Shown piece by piece: positions 1-8,302 of a DNA stretch of 64,000 bases. This DNA comes from Candidatus Rokuibacteriota bacterium (GTDB lineage Bacteria > Methylomirabilota > Methylomirabilia > Rokubacteriales > CSP1-6). Both the position numbers and the translations under genes were made by a program. Position 1 is the first letter of the stretch. Each line of letters opens with the position of its first letter. The stretch spans positions 1 to 64,000 of the forward strand of contig QHSX01000056.1 of the NCBI GenBank assembly GCA_003221695.1, written 5' to 3'. Under the pieces are notes generated by a model that saw only the letters and a list, made by a program, of their open reading frames with translations, did no database searches and was not told the origin of the DNA.

Positions 1-794
1 AGCACCAGCAGCGTGAGCGACTGCACGAGCCCGATCAGGAGCCCGCCGGCGAAGGCGCCCGGAATCGAGCCGAGGCCCCCGAGCACGACGGCGACGAACA
101 TGAGGACGATGAAGTTGACGGCGACCGTCGGCTCGATCGGGTGGTAGGTGGCCAGGAGCCCGCCCGCGGCCGCGACGAGCGCGATGCCGACGCCGAAGGC
201 GAGGCCGTGCATGGCGCGGACGTCGATCCCCTAGTAGCCCGCGGCCTCCGGGTCATCCGCCGCCGCGCGCAGCGCCTTGCCGAGATCGGTCCGCGTGAGG
301 AACACGTAGACGACGCCGGCGAGCACCAGCGCCATCAGGAAGGCGTAGGAGCGCGCCTCGTTCAATAACACGGGGCCGACGGCGAAGGCCTGCGTCGCGT
401 AAGCCGTCTTGATCCCGCGCGGCATGGGCGTGAGCAGCATGGTGGTGCCGTTGGTGATGATCAGCGAGAGCCCGAGCGTGAGGATGAGCTGCGCGTCCAT
501 CAGGCGCTGCGGGTCGCCGCCGCCGGTGACGCGGACGAGCAGCGCACGGTGGACCCCGACCCCGACGAGAAAGAACGGCGGGATCGTCAGGAGCGCGCCG
601 AGCAGGGGATCGACGCCCGAGACGACCGCCAGGAAGTACGTGAGGTACATCCCCAGCATCATGAAGTCGCCCTGCGCGAAGTTGACGACGCGCATGACCC
701 CGAAGATCAGGGCCAGGCCGATGCTCATGAGCGCGTAGACGCCGCCCACGAGCAGGCCCGTCACCACATACTGCGCGAGGTCGCTGACCGACAT
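1..794 (-). pseudogene. livH: LivH-type branched-chain amino-acid ABC permease, interrupted by in-frame TAG and cut by window edge
   Basis: Membrane permease of a branched-chain amino-acid (HAAT) ABC transporter. Translation from 794 gives a normal LivH start (GGVYALMSIGLALIFGVMRVV) with several hydrophobic segments. At the conserved cytoplasmic loop (AADDPEAAGY) a TAG at 233-231 stops the frame. The same frame continues perfectly after it (GIDVRAMHGLAFGVG, then VVLGGLGSIPGAFAGGLLIGL) to position 1, where the window cuts it. In LivH proteins this loop reads like AA..MGIDV, so the TAG replaces one residue, probably Leu (TTG). It is either a recent nonsense mutation or a sequence error. Stop reassignment is unlikely because many genes here end in TAG. 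It lies just downstream of its binding-protein gene. Confidence 0.85.
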
Positions 795-801
795 GACGCC
801 G

Positions 802-2016
802 CTACTTGGCGCCGTGCCAGATGGGTTTCTTGGTGGCGTACTCCACCGGCACGACGGTGAACGGCTCGCCGTTCTGCCACTGCACGATGATGGGCGCGGC
901 GCCCACGCGGCGGCCGCGCTCGTCGTACTTGATCCGCCCCGGCGCCAGCGTGCTCGCCGCCGGCCCCGATTTGAGGTCGAGCTTCGCCACGGCGTCGCGG
1001 ATCGCCTTCGGGTCGGCGGACTTCGCCATCTCCGCCGCCTCCTTGATGATCCAGACGTGGGCGTAGGTCATGAGCGGGTCTTGCGTCATGAACGGCTCGC
1101 CGGTGCGCTCCGTGAAGCGCTTGACCAGCTCCTCCTGGCCCTTGAGCGGGTGGGCGGCGGTCACGGTCATGATGTTGTCGAGCAGCTCCTTGCCCACCGT
1201 CTTGACGTACTCCGGCGTCACCAGCCAGGCGCCCACCCCCTGGATCGGCACGTTCAGGCCGAACTCCTTGACCTTCTGGAGCACCTGGATCGAGTCCGGG
1301 AAGTTGGTGGCGCCGTAGAAGACGATGTCCGGCTGGGTCGAGCGCACCTTCTGGACGATGGCCGTCGCATCGGCGAGCGGCGGCGTCCAGATCTCGTCCA
1401 CGACGATCTCGATCCCTTTGGCCTTGAGGAGCTTCTCGCGCAGCGGCTTGAAGAAAAAGACGGTGGCGGCGGTGTTGTCGCCGACGATCGCCGCCTTCCT
1501 GAGCGTCTGCTTGTTGCGCTTCGCCAGATCAACGACCAGATCCAGCGCCTGCTCGGCCTGCAGCGAGGAGACCGGACTCGTCTGGAATGTGTACTTGAAG
1601 CCGCGCTCCGTGATCGAGTCGGCGTAGGAGAGCGTGAACCACGGCACCTCGAGCCGCTCGGCCACCTCGGTGACGCCGAGGGTGAAGGAGCTGAGCCACG
1701 CGCCGATCCCCGCGCTGATCTTCTCGCGCGACAGCGCGCGCTGGGCCGCGCTCACCGCCTTCTCCACGCTGTCGCCCGCATCCGCCTCGCGCAGGACGAT
1801 CCGGGCGCCGCCGAGCGCCTTGATCCCGCCCTGGGCGTTGATCTCCGCGATGGCCATCTCCGCGCCCATCTTCTTGAGCTGGCCCTGGCGCGCCCACCGG
1901 CCGGAGAGCGGCGCCACCAGCGCGATCTTGAAGTCGTCGGCCGCATCCGCGGCGGGAGGGGCGAGCAGCATCGGGGCCGCGGCGAGCACGGCCAGCAGGA
2001 TCGCGTGTGGCTGCAT
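802..2016 (-). CDS. Branched-chain amino-acid type ABC transporter substrate-binding protein
   Basis: Periplasmic binding protein of about 404 residues with a Sec signal peptide (MQPHAILLAVLAAAPMLLA, cleavage near AADAA) and the type I periplasmic fold typical of Liv/HAAT systems (KIALVAPLSGRWARQG at the mature N-terminus; GAWLSSFTLGVTEVAE; DIVFYGATNFPDSIQVLQKV). The ATG at 2016 is preceded by GAGGAG with 7-base spacing. The frame is open further upstream, but that part overlaps the crotonase gene and has no protein character. It sits 7 bases before a LivH permease, so it should feed that transporter. The ligand cannot be read from sequence; a neighbouring enoyl-CoA hydratase and quinone oxidoreductase hint at an organic acid destined for CoA-dependent degradation. 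Confidence 0.9.
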   Translation of the reverse strand: MQPHAILLAVLAAAPMLLAPPAADAADDFKIALVAPLSGRWARQGQLKKMGAEMAIAEINAQGGIKALGGARIVLREADAGDSVEKAVSAAQRALSREKISAGIGAWLSSFTLGVTEVAERLEVPWFTLSYADSITERGFKYTFQTSPVSSLQAEQALDLVVDLAKRNKQTLRKAAIVGDNTAATVFFFKPLREKLLKAKGIEIVVDEIWTPPLADATAIVQKVRSTQPDIVFYGATNFPDSIQVLQKVKEFGLNVPIQGVGAWLVTPEYVKTVGKELLDNIMTVTAAHPLKGQEELVKRFTERTGEPFMTQDPLMTYAHVWIIKEAAEMAKSADPKAIRDAVAKLDLKSGPAASTLAPGRIKYDERGRRVGAAPIIVQWQNGEPFTVVPVEYATKKPIWHGAK

Positions 2017-2027
2017 CGGTCTTCTCC

Positions 2028-2786
2028 TCACGTGTAGTTCGGGTTGCGCTTCTCGAGAAACGCCCGCACGCCTTCCTTGAAGTGTTCGCTCTTCCGCACG
2101 CGGTCGCCGAGCTTCTGCTCCAGCGCTTCGCGCGACGCCGCGTGGTCGGCGATGGTGCTGCTGATCTGCTGCTTGACCGCCTGCACGGCGGTCGGGCTGT
2201 TGGCGGCGATGGTCGCCGCCGTCTCCAGCGCCCACGGGATGAGCGCGTCCGCCTCCACCACGCGATTGACGAGCCCGATCCGCGCCGCCTCCGCGGCGTC
2301 GATCAGCCGGGCCGTCAGCAGCAGCTCCATGGCGTGGGCGTAGCCGATCTGCTGGACCAGCTTCACGGTCGCGCCGCCGAACGGATAGATCGACCAGCGG
2401 ACCTCGGGCAGGCCGAGGCGCGCGTGCGGCGCCGCCGCCCGGACGTCGGTCGAGAGCAGGAGTTCGAGGCCTCCAGCGACGCAATCCCCGTTCACTGCCG
2501 CAACGATCGGCTTCGCGTACGCGCGATTCTTGAGCAGCGCGTGATTGACGATGCTCGCCGTCTCCGGGTCGGCGGAGAGATCGCCGCTCATGTCGGCGCC
2601 CGAGCTGAACGCGCGCTCGCCCGCCCCGGTGAGGATGATGCAGCGACAGGTGCCGTCGAGCTCGAGCCTGTCCCAGAGTGCGGCCAGCTCCGCCATCATG
2701 GCGCGCGGCATGGCATTGCGGCGCGGCTGGTTGTCGATGGTGACGACGACGACGTGCGGCGCGTGCTGCCGGACGCGAAGCTCCAT
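2028..2786 (-). CDS. Enoyl-CoA hydratase/isomerase (crotonase) family protein
   Basis: Crotonase-fold enzyme of 252 residues, a usual length for the family, expected to hydrate or isomerise an acyl-CoA in the cytoplasm. The two oxyanion-hole segments are visible: AFSSGADMSGD near residue 62 and AAVNGDCVAGGLELLLSTD near residue 100. Both positions that hold the catalytic glutamates in enoyl-CoA hydratase are Glu (GGLEL and LPEVRW), so hydratase activity is plausible. Its ATG shares one base with the TGA of the upstream quinone oxidoreductase, and the binding-protein gene follows within 12 bases, so the three genes look like one operon. Exact acyl-CoA substrate unknown. Confidence 0.9.
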   Translation of the reverse strand: MELRVRQHAPHVVVVTIDNQPRRNAMPRAMMAELAALWDRLELDGTCRCIILTGAGERAFSSGADMSGDLSADPETASIVNHALLKNRAYAKPIVAAVNGDCVAGGLELLLSTDVRAAAPHARLGLPEVRWSIYPFGGATVKLVQQIGYAHAMELLLTARLIDAAEAARIGLVNRVVEADALIPWALETAATIAANSPTAVQAVKQQISSTIADHAASREALEQKLGDRVRKSEHFKEGVRAFLEKRNPNYT

Positions 2787-3769
2787 CAGGCCCGCAGCTC
2801 CGGCATGACGACGACCTTGCCGTGCGCCTTGCGGTCGGTGAGCAGGCGAATGGCCTCGGCGCCGCGCTCGAGCGGCAGCCGATGGGTGACGAGCGGCTTC
2901 AGCGTGCCCTTCGCGTACCACTCGAGCAGCTCCTCGACAGACCGACGGAGCTTGTCCGGCGCGTGCCAACGGAAGTAGCGAAGCGACGAGCCGAGCGCCG
3001 CCCGATGCTTCACGAGCAGCCGGTTGGCGGGAATATGCGGGACCCCCCCGACGAAGCCGATCAGAAGCATGCGTCCGCCCCAGCCGAGCGAGGACAGCGC
3101 GGCGTCGAAGCGATCGCCGCCGACGGGATCGAAGCACACGTCGGCGCCTTTACCGTCCGTGAGCTCCATGACACGCTCGGTCAGCTTCTCCGTGGCGTAG
3201 TCGATGCTCGCGTCCGCGCCGCGCTCGCGCGCCACCGCCAGCTTCTCCGCGGTGCTGGCGCCGGCGATGACGCGCGCGCCCATCGCCTTGCCGATCTCCA
3301 CCGCCGTCAGGCCGACGCCGCCCGCGGCGCCCAGCACCAGCAGCGTCTCGCCGGCCAGGAGCCGCCCCTGCCAGCGGATCGCCGCGTGGCTGGAGATGTA
3401 GGCGATCGGAAACGCGCCCGCCTCGTCGAACGGCATCGCCTCGGGGATGGCGAACGTCTCGGCTTCGTCCGCCAGCGCCTGCTCCGCGAACCCGCCGTAG
3501 GCGAGAATCGCCATCACGCGGTCGCCGGTCTTGAAGCGGGTCACGCCCGCCCCACTGCGCGTCACCACGCCGGCGGTCTCGAGGCCGGGACTGAAGGGGA
3601 ACGGCGGGCGCGTCTGGTAGCGGCCAGCCACCATGATGGAGTCCGCGTAGTTCACGCCCGTCGCCTTGACGTCGATCACCAGCTGGCCAGGGCCGGGCGT
3701 TGGCGGCGCCACGTCCTCGAGCTTGAGGTCGTCGACGGGTCCCCACGCGCGGCAGATCACGGCTCTCAT
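2786..3769 (-). CDS. Zinc-independent NADPH:quinone oxidoreductase-like MDR protein
   Basis: Medium-chain dehydrogenase/reductase of 327 residues without zinc-binding cysteines, as in the quinone oxidoreductase and crotonyl-CoA reductase-like branch. The N-terminal GroES-like domain has GVNYADSIMVAGRYQ and PFSPGLETAGVV. The Rossmann domain has the nucleotide motif LGAAGGVGLTAVEIGKAMGA, and FDPVGGDRFD follows. Start taken at ATG 3769 because MRAVICRAWGP matches the family N-terminus; the frame remains open 48 bases upstream. It is the first gene of the minus-strand block with the crotonase, and divergent from the luciferase-like gene. A paralogue lies at 45223-46197. Confidence 0.9.
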   Translation of the reverse strand: MRAVICRAWGPVDDLKLEDVAPPTPGPGQLVIDVKATGVNYADSIMVAGRYQTRPPFPFSPGLETAGVVTRSGAGVTRFKTGDRVMAILAYGGFAEQALADEAETFAIPEAMPFDEAGAFPIAYISSHAAIRWQGRLLAGETLLVLGAAGGVGLTAVEIGKAMGARVIAGASTAEKLAVARERGADASIDYATEKLTERVMELTDGKGADVCFDPVGGDRFDAALSSLGWGGRMLLIGFVGGVPHIPANRLLVKHRAALGSSLRYFRWHAPDKLRRSVEELLEWYAKGTLKPLVTHRLPLERGAEAIRLLTDRKAHGKVVVMPELRA

Positions 3770-3819
3770 TACCCCGGAAGGATACACGGGGGAGCCCGCT
3801 TGCGGTGGGCGGGTCACCG

Positions 3820-4881
3820 ATGCAGACTGCGGGGGTCGTGCCTGTCCGCGTCTACATGCGAGTGCCCGGAACCCAGCCGATGGAGCAGCTCATGCGGCTC
3901 GTCCAGGACATCGAGGCGGCGGGATTCGACGGCGTCGGCATTCTCGACAGTCAGCTCCTGTCCCGTGACACGTTCGTCGTCCTGGCGCAGGCGGCCACCT
4001 CCACGTCGCGCCTCACGCTCTTTCCTGCCGTTACGAACCCGCTGACACGCCACGCCTCCGTCCTGGCCGGCGCGATCCAGAGCGTCGAGGAACTGGCGCC
4101 GGGGCGGGTGAAGTTCGTGATGGGCACGGGTTACACCTCGGCCGGCACCATCGGCCGGCGCGCGGCGACGCGGGCGGAGATGCGCGAGTGCCTGCGCACC
4201 GTGCGCGCGCTGCTGGCAGGGGAATCGGTGGATTTCGGCGGGACGCCAGGGCGGCTCACCTTCGCGGCGAGGCGACCGATCCCGCTGATCATGGCGGCGT
4301 CGGGCCCAAAGGCGATCGAGCTCGCCGGTGAGATCGCCGACGGCGTGCTGCTGCTCGTCGGCTTCAACCATGGAATCGTGGAGCGCGCGCTCGAGCACCT
4401 GGAGCGCGGCGCCCGGCGGGCCGGGCGACGGGTCGAGGACCTCGAGGTCATCTGGGCGGCGCGGACGGCGACGGCGGCGACCACGGCCGGGGCGCGCCGG
4501 CTCGCGCGGCCGACGGCTGTTCACTGGGGCGTGCTGCGGTGGGGCGGGTACTGGCTGGAGCCGGCGGGCATCCGGCTGCCGAAGCTCGAGATTCCGGAGG
4601 CGGTCCACACGATCTATCCCGATCTGTCGCACGCACGGGACTGGGAGGCGGCGATCGACGCCACGTCGTTCGTCTCCGACGAGGTCGTCGCGCAGCTGTG
4701 CGATGCGCTCGGATTGATCGGGGCGCCGGAGGATTGCGCGGGGCGGATCGCGGAGATGGCGAAGCTCGGCGTGAGGAACCTCTATCTGATGCCGACGCTG
4801 ACCTTCGGGCCTCCGGAGCGGGAGATCGCCGCATTCCGCGACGTGGTGTTCCCACGGCTCCTGGAGGCTGGGCTCAAATGA
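3820..4881 (+). CDS. LLM-class flavin-dependent oxidoreductase (luciferase-like)
   Basis: TIM-barrel bacterial-luciferase-family protein of about 353 residues, likely using FMN or coenzyme F420 in an oxidation or reduction of an organic substrate. Family marks are QDIEAAGFDGVGILDSQ near the N-terminus, LFPAVTNPLTRHASVLAGAI, GRVKFVMGTGYTSAGTIG, and PLIMAASGPKAIELAGEIADGVL. The last segment is characteristic of the F420-dependent (methylene-H4MPT reductase-like) branch. ATG 3820 is chosen; GTG 3805 is an in-frame alternative. Divergent from the quinone oxidoreductase, so a shared promoter region of about 50 bases is likely. Substrate unknown. Confidence 0.85.
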   Translation: MQTAGVVPVRVYMRVPGTQPMEQLMRLVQDIEAAGFDGVGILDSQLLSRDTFVVLAQAATSTSRLTLFPAVTNPLTRHASVLAGAIQSVEELAPGRVKFVMGTGYTSAGTIGRRAATRAEMRECLRTVRALLAGESVDFGGTPGRLTFAARRPIPLIMAASGPKAIELAGEIADGVLLLVGFNHGIVERALEHLERGARRAGRRVEDLEVIWAARTATAATTAGARRLARPTAVHWGVLRWGGYWLEPAGIRLPKLEIPEAVHTIYPDLSHARDWEAAIDATSFVSDEVVAQLCDALGLIGAPEDCAGRIAEMAKLGVRNLYLMPTLTFGPPEREIAAFRDVVFPRLLEAGLK

Positions 4882-5572
4882 GCGTCTGAAGCCTGGCACC
4901 CACCTTTTCCACTGGCGTCACCGCTGCGACCGGTCACCCCACGCGCGCGACCGCGTGATGAATCGCGCTCAGCGTTTGCTCGGCCACCCGCTCCGAGGTG
5001 ATCGGGTTGTCCGCGAACGTCGCAAAGCCGCAGTCCGGTGTGAGGAGGACGCGCTCGGTCCCGAAGACGGACACGGCGCGCTCGATGCGCGGCGCGATTT
5101 CGTCGGGCGATTCCGGCGCTATCGCGACGCCGGAGCAGGCACCGGACACTGGCACCGCAAGGCAGTTCGCGACGGATTGGGTCGCGTGACGCGATCCGTC
5201 AAAAGGTGAACGCGCGTCGCCGCCCGAGCCCGCTGGGACGGTCGGTAACCGTCGCCGCGACGTGATTCACGGCGACGGCCTCCGCCCGTGTGTACCATCT
5301 CGCTGATGGCCGCGTGGCCCTCGGCCTCCAGCATCGGGTCAACGTAGCAGCCGCCGCTCGCCCACGCTCGAACCTCCTTGGTTGAGGTGAGTCGCTTCTG
5401 CGATCAGACTCACCGAGGCTTTGACCGACGGCAATTACCCGGCAGGTAACGATCTCAGGAGCCCGCGAGACGGCGCCTGAGCCGATGGCTCCGTGACCTC
5501 AGGGATTTACCTCACGCTCAATCAGTTGATCTCCCGATAGCTCCATACGGCCGGCCGCCCGAAGGTGACTCC
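4882..5572. other. 690-base non-coding stretch with decayed gene fragments and inverted repeats
   Basis: Contains the MetE-like remnant (4934-5125) and a second degenerate minus-strand stretch at about 5355-5199. The second has protein-like character only if the frame shifts near 5290, ending in an Arg-Arg-Ala-Phe-Thr-Phe stop. There is a perfect 8-base inverted repeat, GGTGAGTC at 5386-5393 with GACTCACC at 5407-5414, and a TTACC/GGTAA pair at 5435-5449 inside the region upstream of the hydrolase gene. No intact gene is seen. Confidence 0.5.
4934..5125 (-). pseudogene. C-terminal remnant of a cobalamin-independent methionine-synthase-like (MetE C-terminal domain) protein
   Basis: Only the last 60 or so residues of the gene survive (DEIAPRIERAVSVFGTER, then LLTPDCGFATFADNPITSE). 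The Pro-Asp-Cys-Gly segment is the conserved zinc-ligand cysteine region at the end of the MetE barrel. Upstream of this the frame has no matching sequence, no start codon and no ribosome site. It is read as a fragment left by deletion. The intact protein would be about 340 to 380 residues. Confidence 0.55.
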
Positions 5573-6865
5573 GTGAACCGGACCCTTGTCGTGTGCGTCC
5601 TTATACTGACCCTCGCCGCCGCCTCCTCGCCCGTCGTCGCCGCCGACTCGTCGCTCGCCGCCCTTGAGGAGTTCGGGGTGAGCAACGGTGCACAGTACGC
5701 GATGTTTGTCCCGGCGGCCTGGACCGGGCGGCTCGTCCTCTACGCCCACGGATTCGTGGACCCGGCAGCGCCCATCGCCCTGCCAGACGTCGCGCCGGCC
5801 GACGTCGCGCCGTGGGTGGTGCAGCTCAGGGAAACCCTCCTGAGCGCGGGATACGCGGTCGCGTACTCGAGCTACGCCGAGAATGGGTGGGCGGTGAAGG
5901 ACGGGGCCGCGCGGACGCACGAGCTGCGTGAGCTTTTCATCGGCCGCTTTGGAGCGCCGACGCACGTCTACGTCATGGGTCGGTCGCTGGGCGGGCTCAT
6001 CACCGTGTTCCTCGCCGAGAACTTCCCCGCGTCCTACCAGGGCGCACTCGCGCTGTGCGCGCCGGCCGGCGGTGGCCGTCTTGAGACGGATTACATCGGC
6101 AACGTCCGGGTGCTCTTCGACTTCTACTTTCCGGGGGTGATTCCGGGAGACGTTCTGCATGTTCCGGAGATGGAGTATTCGGCGGACAGCCCGGTGGTCA
6201 AGGCCATCGTCGCCGCCATCCTGGCCAACCCGCACAAGGCCGTCGCCCTCGCGTCCGTGGACCAGATCACGCTGCCGTTCACGACCCTGGGCCAGCTCGT
6301 CCTCTCGATCGTTCGCCCGATTGGCTACAACATCCGAGGCACCAATGACCTCCTGGCGCGAACCGGCGGCCAATCGCCGTTCGGCAACGTCGGCGTCTGG
6401 TACACGAGGCTCGGGCTGATCGATCCCTTCCTGAACGTGGGCGTCGGGCGGTTCGCTGCACAGGCCGGCGGCATCCGCTATCTCAACGACTACTACCAGA
6501 CCCGGGGCACCCTGGCGATTCCGCTGGTGACGCTCCACACCACACAGGACCCGGATGTGCCGTTCTTCCATGAGCGCGCTTACGCGAAGATCGTCGCCGC
6601 GGCCAGGACGTCGAAGTGGCTCGCCCAGCAGTCCGTCCAGCGCTATGGCCACTGCAACGTCGCCCCGGCCGAGGTGGCCACGACCCTCTCCCGGCTCGTG
6701 AACTGGGCGGAGAACGGCGTCAAGCCCGCGAGCGGGGACGTGACCCTCGACCTGGCGCTTGCGTCGCCGGACTCGACGACGACGGCGGCGGTCTCGGCGG
6801 TGACATGGGAGCTCGCGTTCGACGAGGCGATCCTGGCCGCGACGACCGGGCTCTCGTTGCCCTAG
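5573..6865 (+). CDS. Secreted alpha/beta hydrolase (orphan esterase-like), copy 1
   Basis: Exported protein of 430 residues with a Sec signal peptide (cleavage after PVVAA near residue 23). Alpha/beta-hydrolase marks: LVLYAHGFVDPAAP (oxyanion strand), the nucleophile elbow GRSLGG with Ser near residue 140, and a C-terminal candidate catalytic His in RYGHCN near residue 360. An Asp in TTQDPDVPF could complete the triad. GTG start 5573 has a weak GAAGG site 7 bases before. A paralogue at 41483-42718 shares the same blocks, including the motif between them GVIPGDVL and the RYGHCN ending, so these form a small family. The C-terminal 50 residues (after VKPASG) are an extra Ala/Thr-rich tail absent from the paralogue. 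Substrate unknown; esterase or polyester depolymerase activity is a guess. Confidence 0.8.
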   Translation: MNRTLVVCVLILTLAAASSPVVAADSSLAALEEFGVSNGAQYAMFVPAAWTGRLVLYAHGFVDPAAPIALPDVAPADVAPWVVQLRETLLSAGYAVAYSSYAENGWAVKDGAARTHELRELFIGRFGAPTHVYVMGRSLGGLITVFLAENFPASYQGALALCAPAGGGRLETDYIGNVRVLFDFYFPGVIPGDVLHVPEMEYSADSPVVKAIVAAILANPHKAVALASVDQITLPFTTLGQLVLSIVRPIGYNIRGTNDLLARTGGQSPFGNVGVWYTRLGLIDPFLNVGVGRFAAQAGGIRYLNDYYQTRGTLAIPLVTLHTTQDPDVPFFHERAYAKIVAAARTSKWLAQQSVQRYGHCNVAPAEVATTLSRLVNWAENGVKPASGDVTLDLALASPDSTTTAAVSAVTWELAFDEAILAATTGLSLP

Positions 6866-6897
6866 CGGCCCGAGCGGGCGTCCCTGGCGCCCGTGCC

Positions 6898-6954
6898 GAC
6901 CGGGGGGCGGGAGCCCCAGCGCCGCGAGAGACGGCGCGGGGGCTCGCCCCGGTC
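6898..6954. terminator. Long GC-rich hairpin between convergent genes
   Basis: GACCGGGG... at 6898 pairs with ...CCCCGGTC ending at 6954, with an inner GCGCCG/CGGCGC stem and small bulges. It lies between the convergent hydrolase (ends 6865) and SMP-30 gene (ends 6977), so it probably ends both transcripts. No T-run follows. Confidence 0.5.
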
Positions 6955-6976
6955 AGCCCAGCGGAGACCCGGTCGT

Positions 6977-8053
6977 TCAGCTCAGCGCTGCGCCGACTGC
7001 GTTCACGTAGAGCGCATAGATCGACGTGCTGCCGGTCATGAACAACCGGTTGCGCTTCGTACCGCCGAAGACGAGGTTGGCGATGACTTCCGGCGTGTGG
7101 AGAAACGCCAGCAGCGTACCGTCGGGCGCGTGGACCCGTACACCGTTGGTGTCCATTCCGCCCCAGCCCCAGCCGCACCACACGTTGCCGTCGGTGTCGC
7201 AGCGGATGCCGTCCGTGAACCCCGGCTTGAAGTCGGCGAACGCCTTGCCGCCGCGCAACGCGGTGCCGTTGCTCACGACGTCGAACACGATGATGTTCGC
7301 AGGGTACTGCGGCCCGTCCGTGGCGCCGGTGTCCACGACGTAGCACCGCTTGAAGTCAGGCGAGAAACAGATGCCGTTCGGGCGCCGCATCGGGCCTTCG
7401 GCCACGACCGACGCCTTGCCGCTGGGATCGAGGCGATACACGCGCGTGGGCAGCTCGAACTCGGCCTTGTGCCCTTCGTACGGCCCGAGGATGCCGTAGC
7501 CAGGGTCGGTGAACCAGATCGAGCCATCGGCATGGACGGCTGCATCGTTGGGGGCGTTGAGCTTCTTTCCCTCGTACTTGTCGATCAGCACGGTCCAGGT
7601 TCCGTCGTACTCGCGGCGGCGCACCTGGCGGGTATCGTGCTCCATGGCAATCAGCCGGCCCTGGTTGTCGCGCGTGTGCCCGTTCGAGTAGCCGGACTCG
7701 GTCTGAAACACGCTCACGTGGCCGTCGTCCTCGCTCCACCGCAGCGTGCGATGGTTCGGGATGTCGCTCCAGATGAGACAGCCCCAGTCGCCCATCCAAG
7801 CAGGTCCTTCGCACCAGAGCGCACGGTCGTTGCCCATGCCGTGCCAGATGCGCTGTAGCGTCGCGTTACCCTGCCGCGCGGTGAAGCGCTTGTCGAGCAC
7901 GTCCCACGCGGGCTCCGGGTAGGTGACCGGAGCCTCGCCCGTCCAGTCGCGGTCGCGCGCGAACTTGTCGGCCGCCGATGCCACGGAGGCAGCCGCCGCG
8001 GTCGCGGTGGTGATCGCGGCGGTTGTGAGGAAGTTGCGTCTACTCAGCTCCAT
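6977..8053 (-). CDS. Tat-exported SMP-30/gluconolactonase-like beta-propeller protein
   Basis: A 358-residue six-bladed propeller hydrolase of the SMP-30/gluconolactonase/LRE family, likely opening a sugar lactone or related ester in the periplasm. The N-terminus has a twin-arginine signal (SRRNFL followed by an Ala/Thr-rich stretch to about residue 28). Metal-site positions are present: Glu in ALWCEGPAW, Asn in LNAPNDAAVHADGSIWFTDPG, and Asp in GFTDGIRCDTDGNVWC. ATG 8053 is preceded by GGAGG. Divergent from the Liv operon, which may import the product. Confidence 0.88.
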   Translation of the reverse strand: MELSRRNFLTTAAITTATAAAASVASAADKFARDRDWTGEAPVTYPEPAWDVLDKRFTARQGNATLQRIWHGMGNDRALWCEGPAWMGDWGCLIWSDIPNHRTLRWSEDDGHVSVFQTESGYSNGHTRDNQGRLIAMEHDTRQVRRREYDGTWTVLIDKYEGKKLNAPNDAAVHADGSIWFTDPGYGILGPYEGHKAEFELPTRVYRLDPSGKASVVAEGPMRRPNGICFSPDFKRCYVVDTGATDGPQYPANIIVFDVVSNGTALRGGKAFADFKPGFTDGIRCDTDGNVWCGWGWGGMDTNGVRVHAPDGTLLAFLHTPEVIANLVFGGTKRNRLFMTGSTSIYALYVNAVGAALS

Positions 8054-8210
8054 GTTCTGTCCTCCAGACTGGGTCAGTGAGGCAGTCTGCCTCCTCTGAC
8101 GAGAGGTGCACTGCATGCGAACCCCATCGGCCCGCCGGGCGCCGCGCGGGCAAATGTGTATCAGCGGGGGTCGCATATGCAATCTGAATTTCATGGGCTC
8201 GTTGGTCCCC

Positions 8211-8240
8211 TTGACTCGGGCGCGGGCGCGCCCCCATAGT
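8211..8240 (+). promoter_or_regulatory. Candidate sigma-70 promoter of the Liv operon
   Basis: TTGACT at 8211-8216 and CATAGT at 8235-8240 are separated by 18 bases, predicting a start near 8247, about 55 bases before the ATG at 8303. Only the two hexamers support it. Confidence 0.4.
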
Positions 8241-8302
8241 GGGGCGATTTCGCATCGGACCGCGTGTCGCCCGACACTTCCAATCTTCCGAAGGAGGATG
8301 GT

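Noticed and set aside
231-233. TAG read as a sense codon (genetic code change)
   Set aside because: TAG ends many intact genes in the window (for example at 6865, 13283, 37136, 43888, 57583), so it acts as a stop here.
2017-2484. N-terminal extension of the binding protein at 802-2016
   Set aside because: Lies over the crotonase gene in another frame; the signal peptide and GAGGAG site fix the start at 2016.
4890-4904. Sigma-54-like TGGCAC site downstream of the luciferase-like gene
   Set aside because: The -12 block is TTTT instead of TTGC and no gene follows at a proper distance.
7835-7850. GG-N10-GC pair inside the SMP-30 gene
   Set aside because: Inside coding sequence with poor -12 block.
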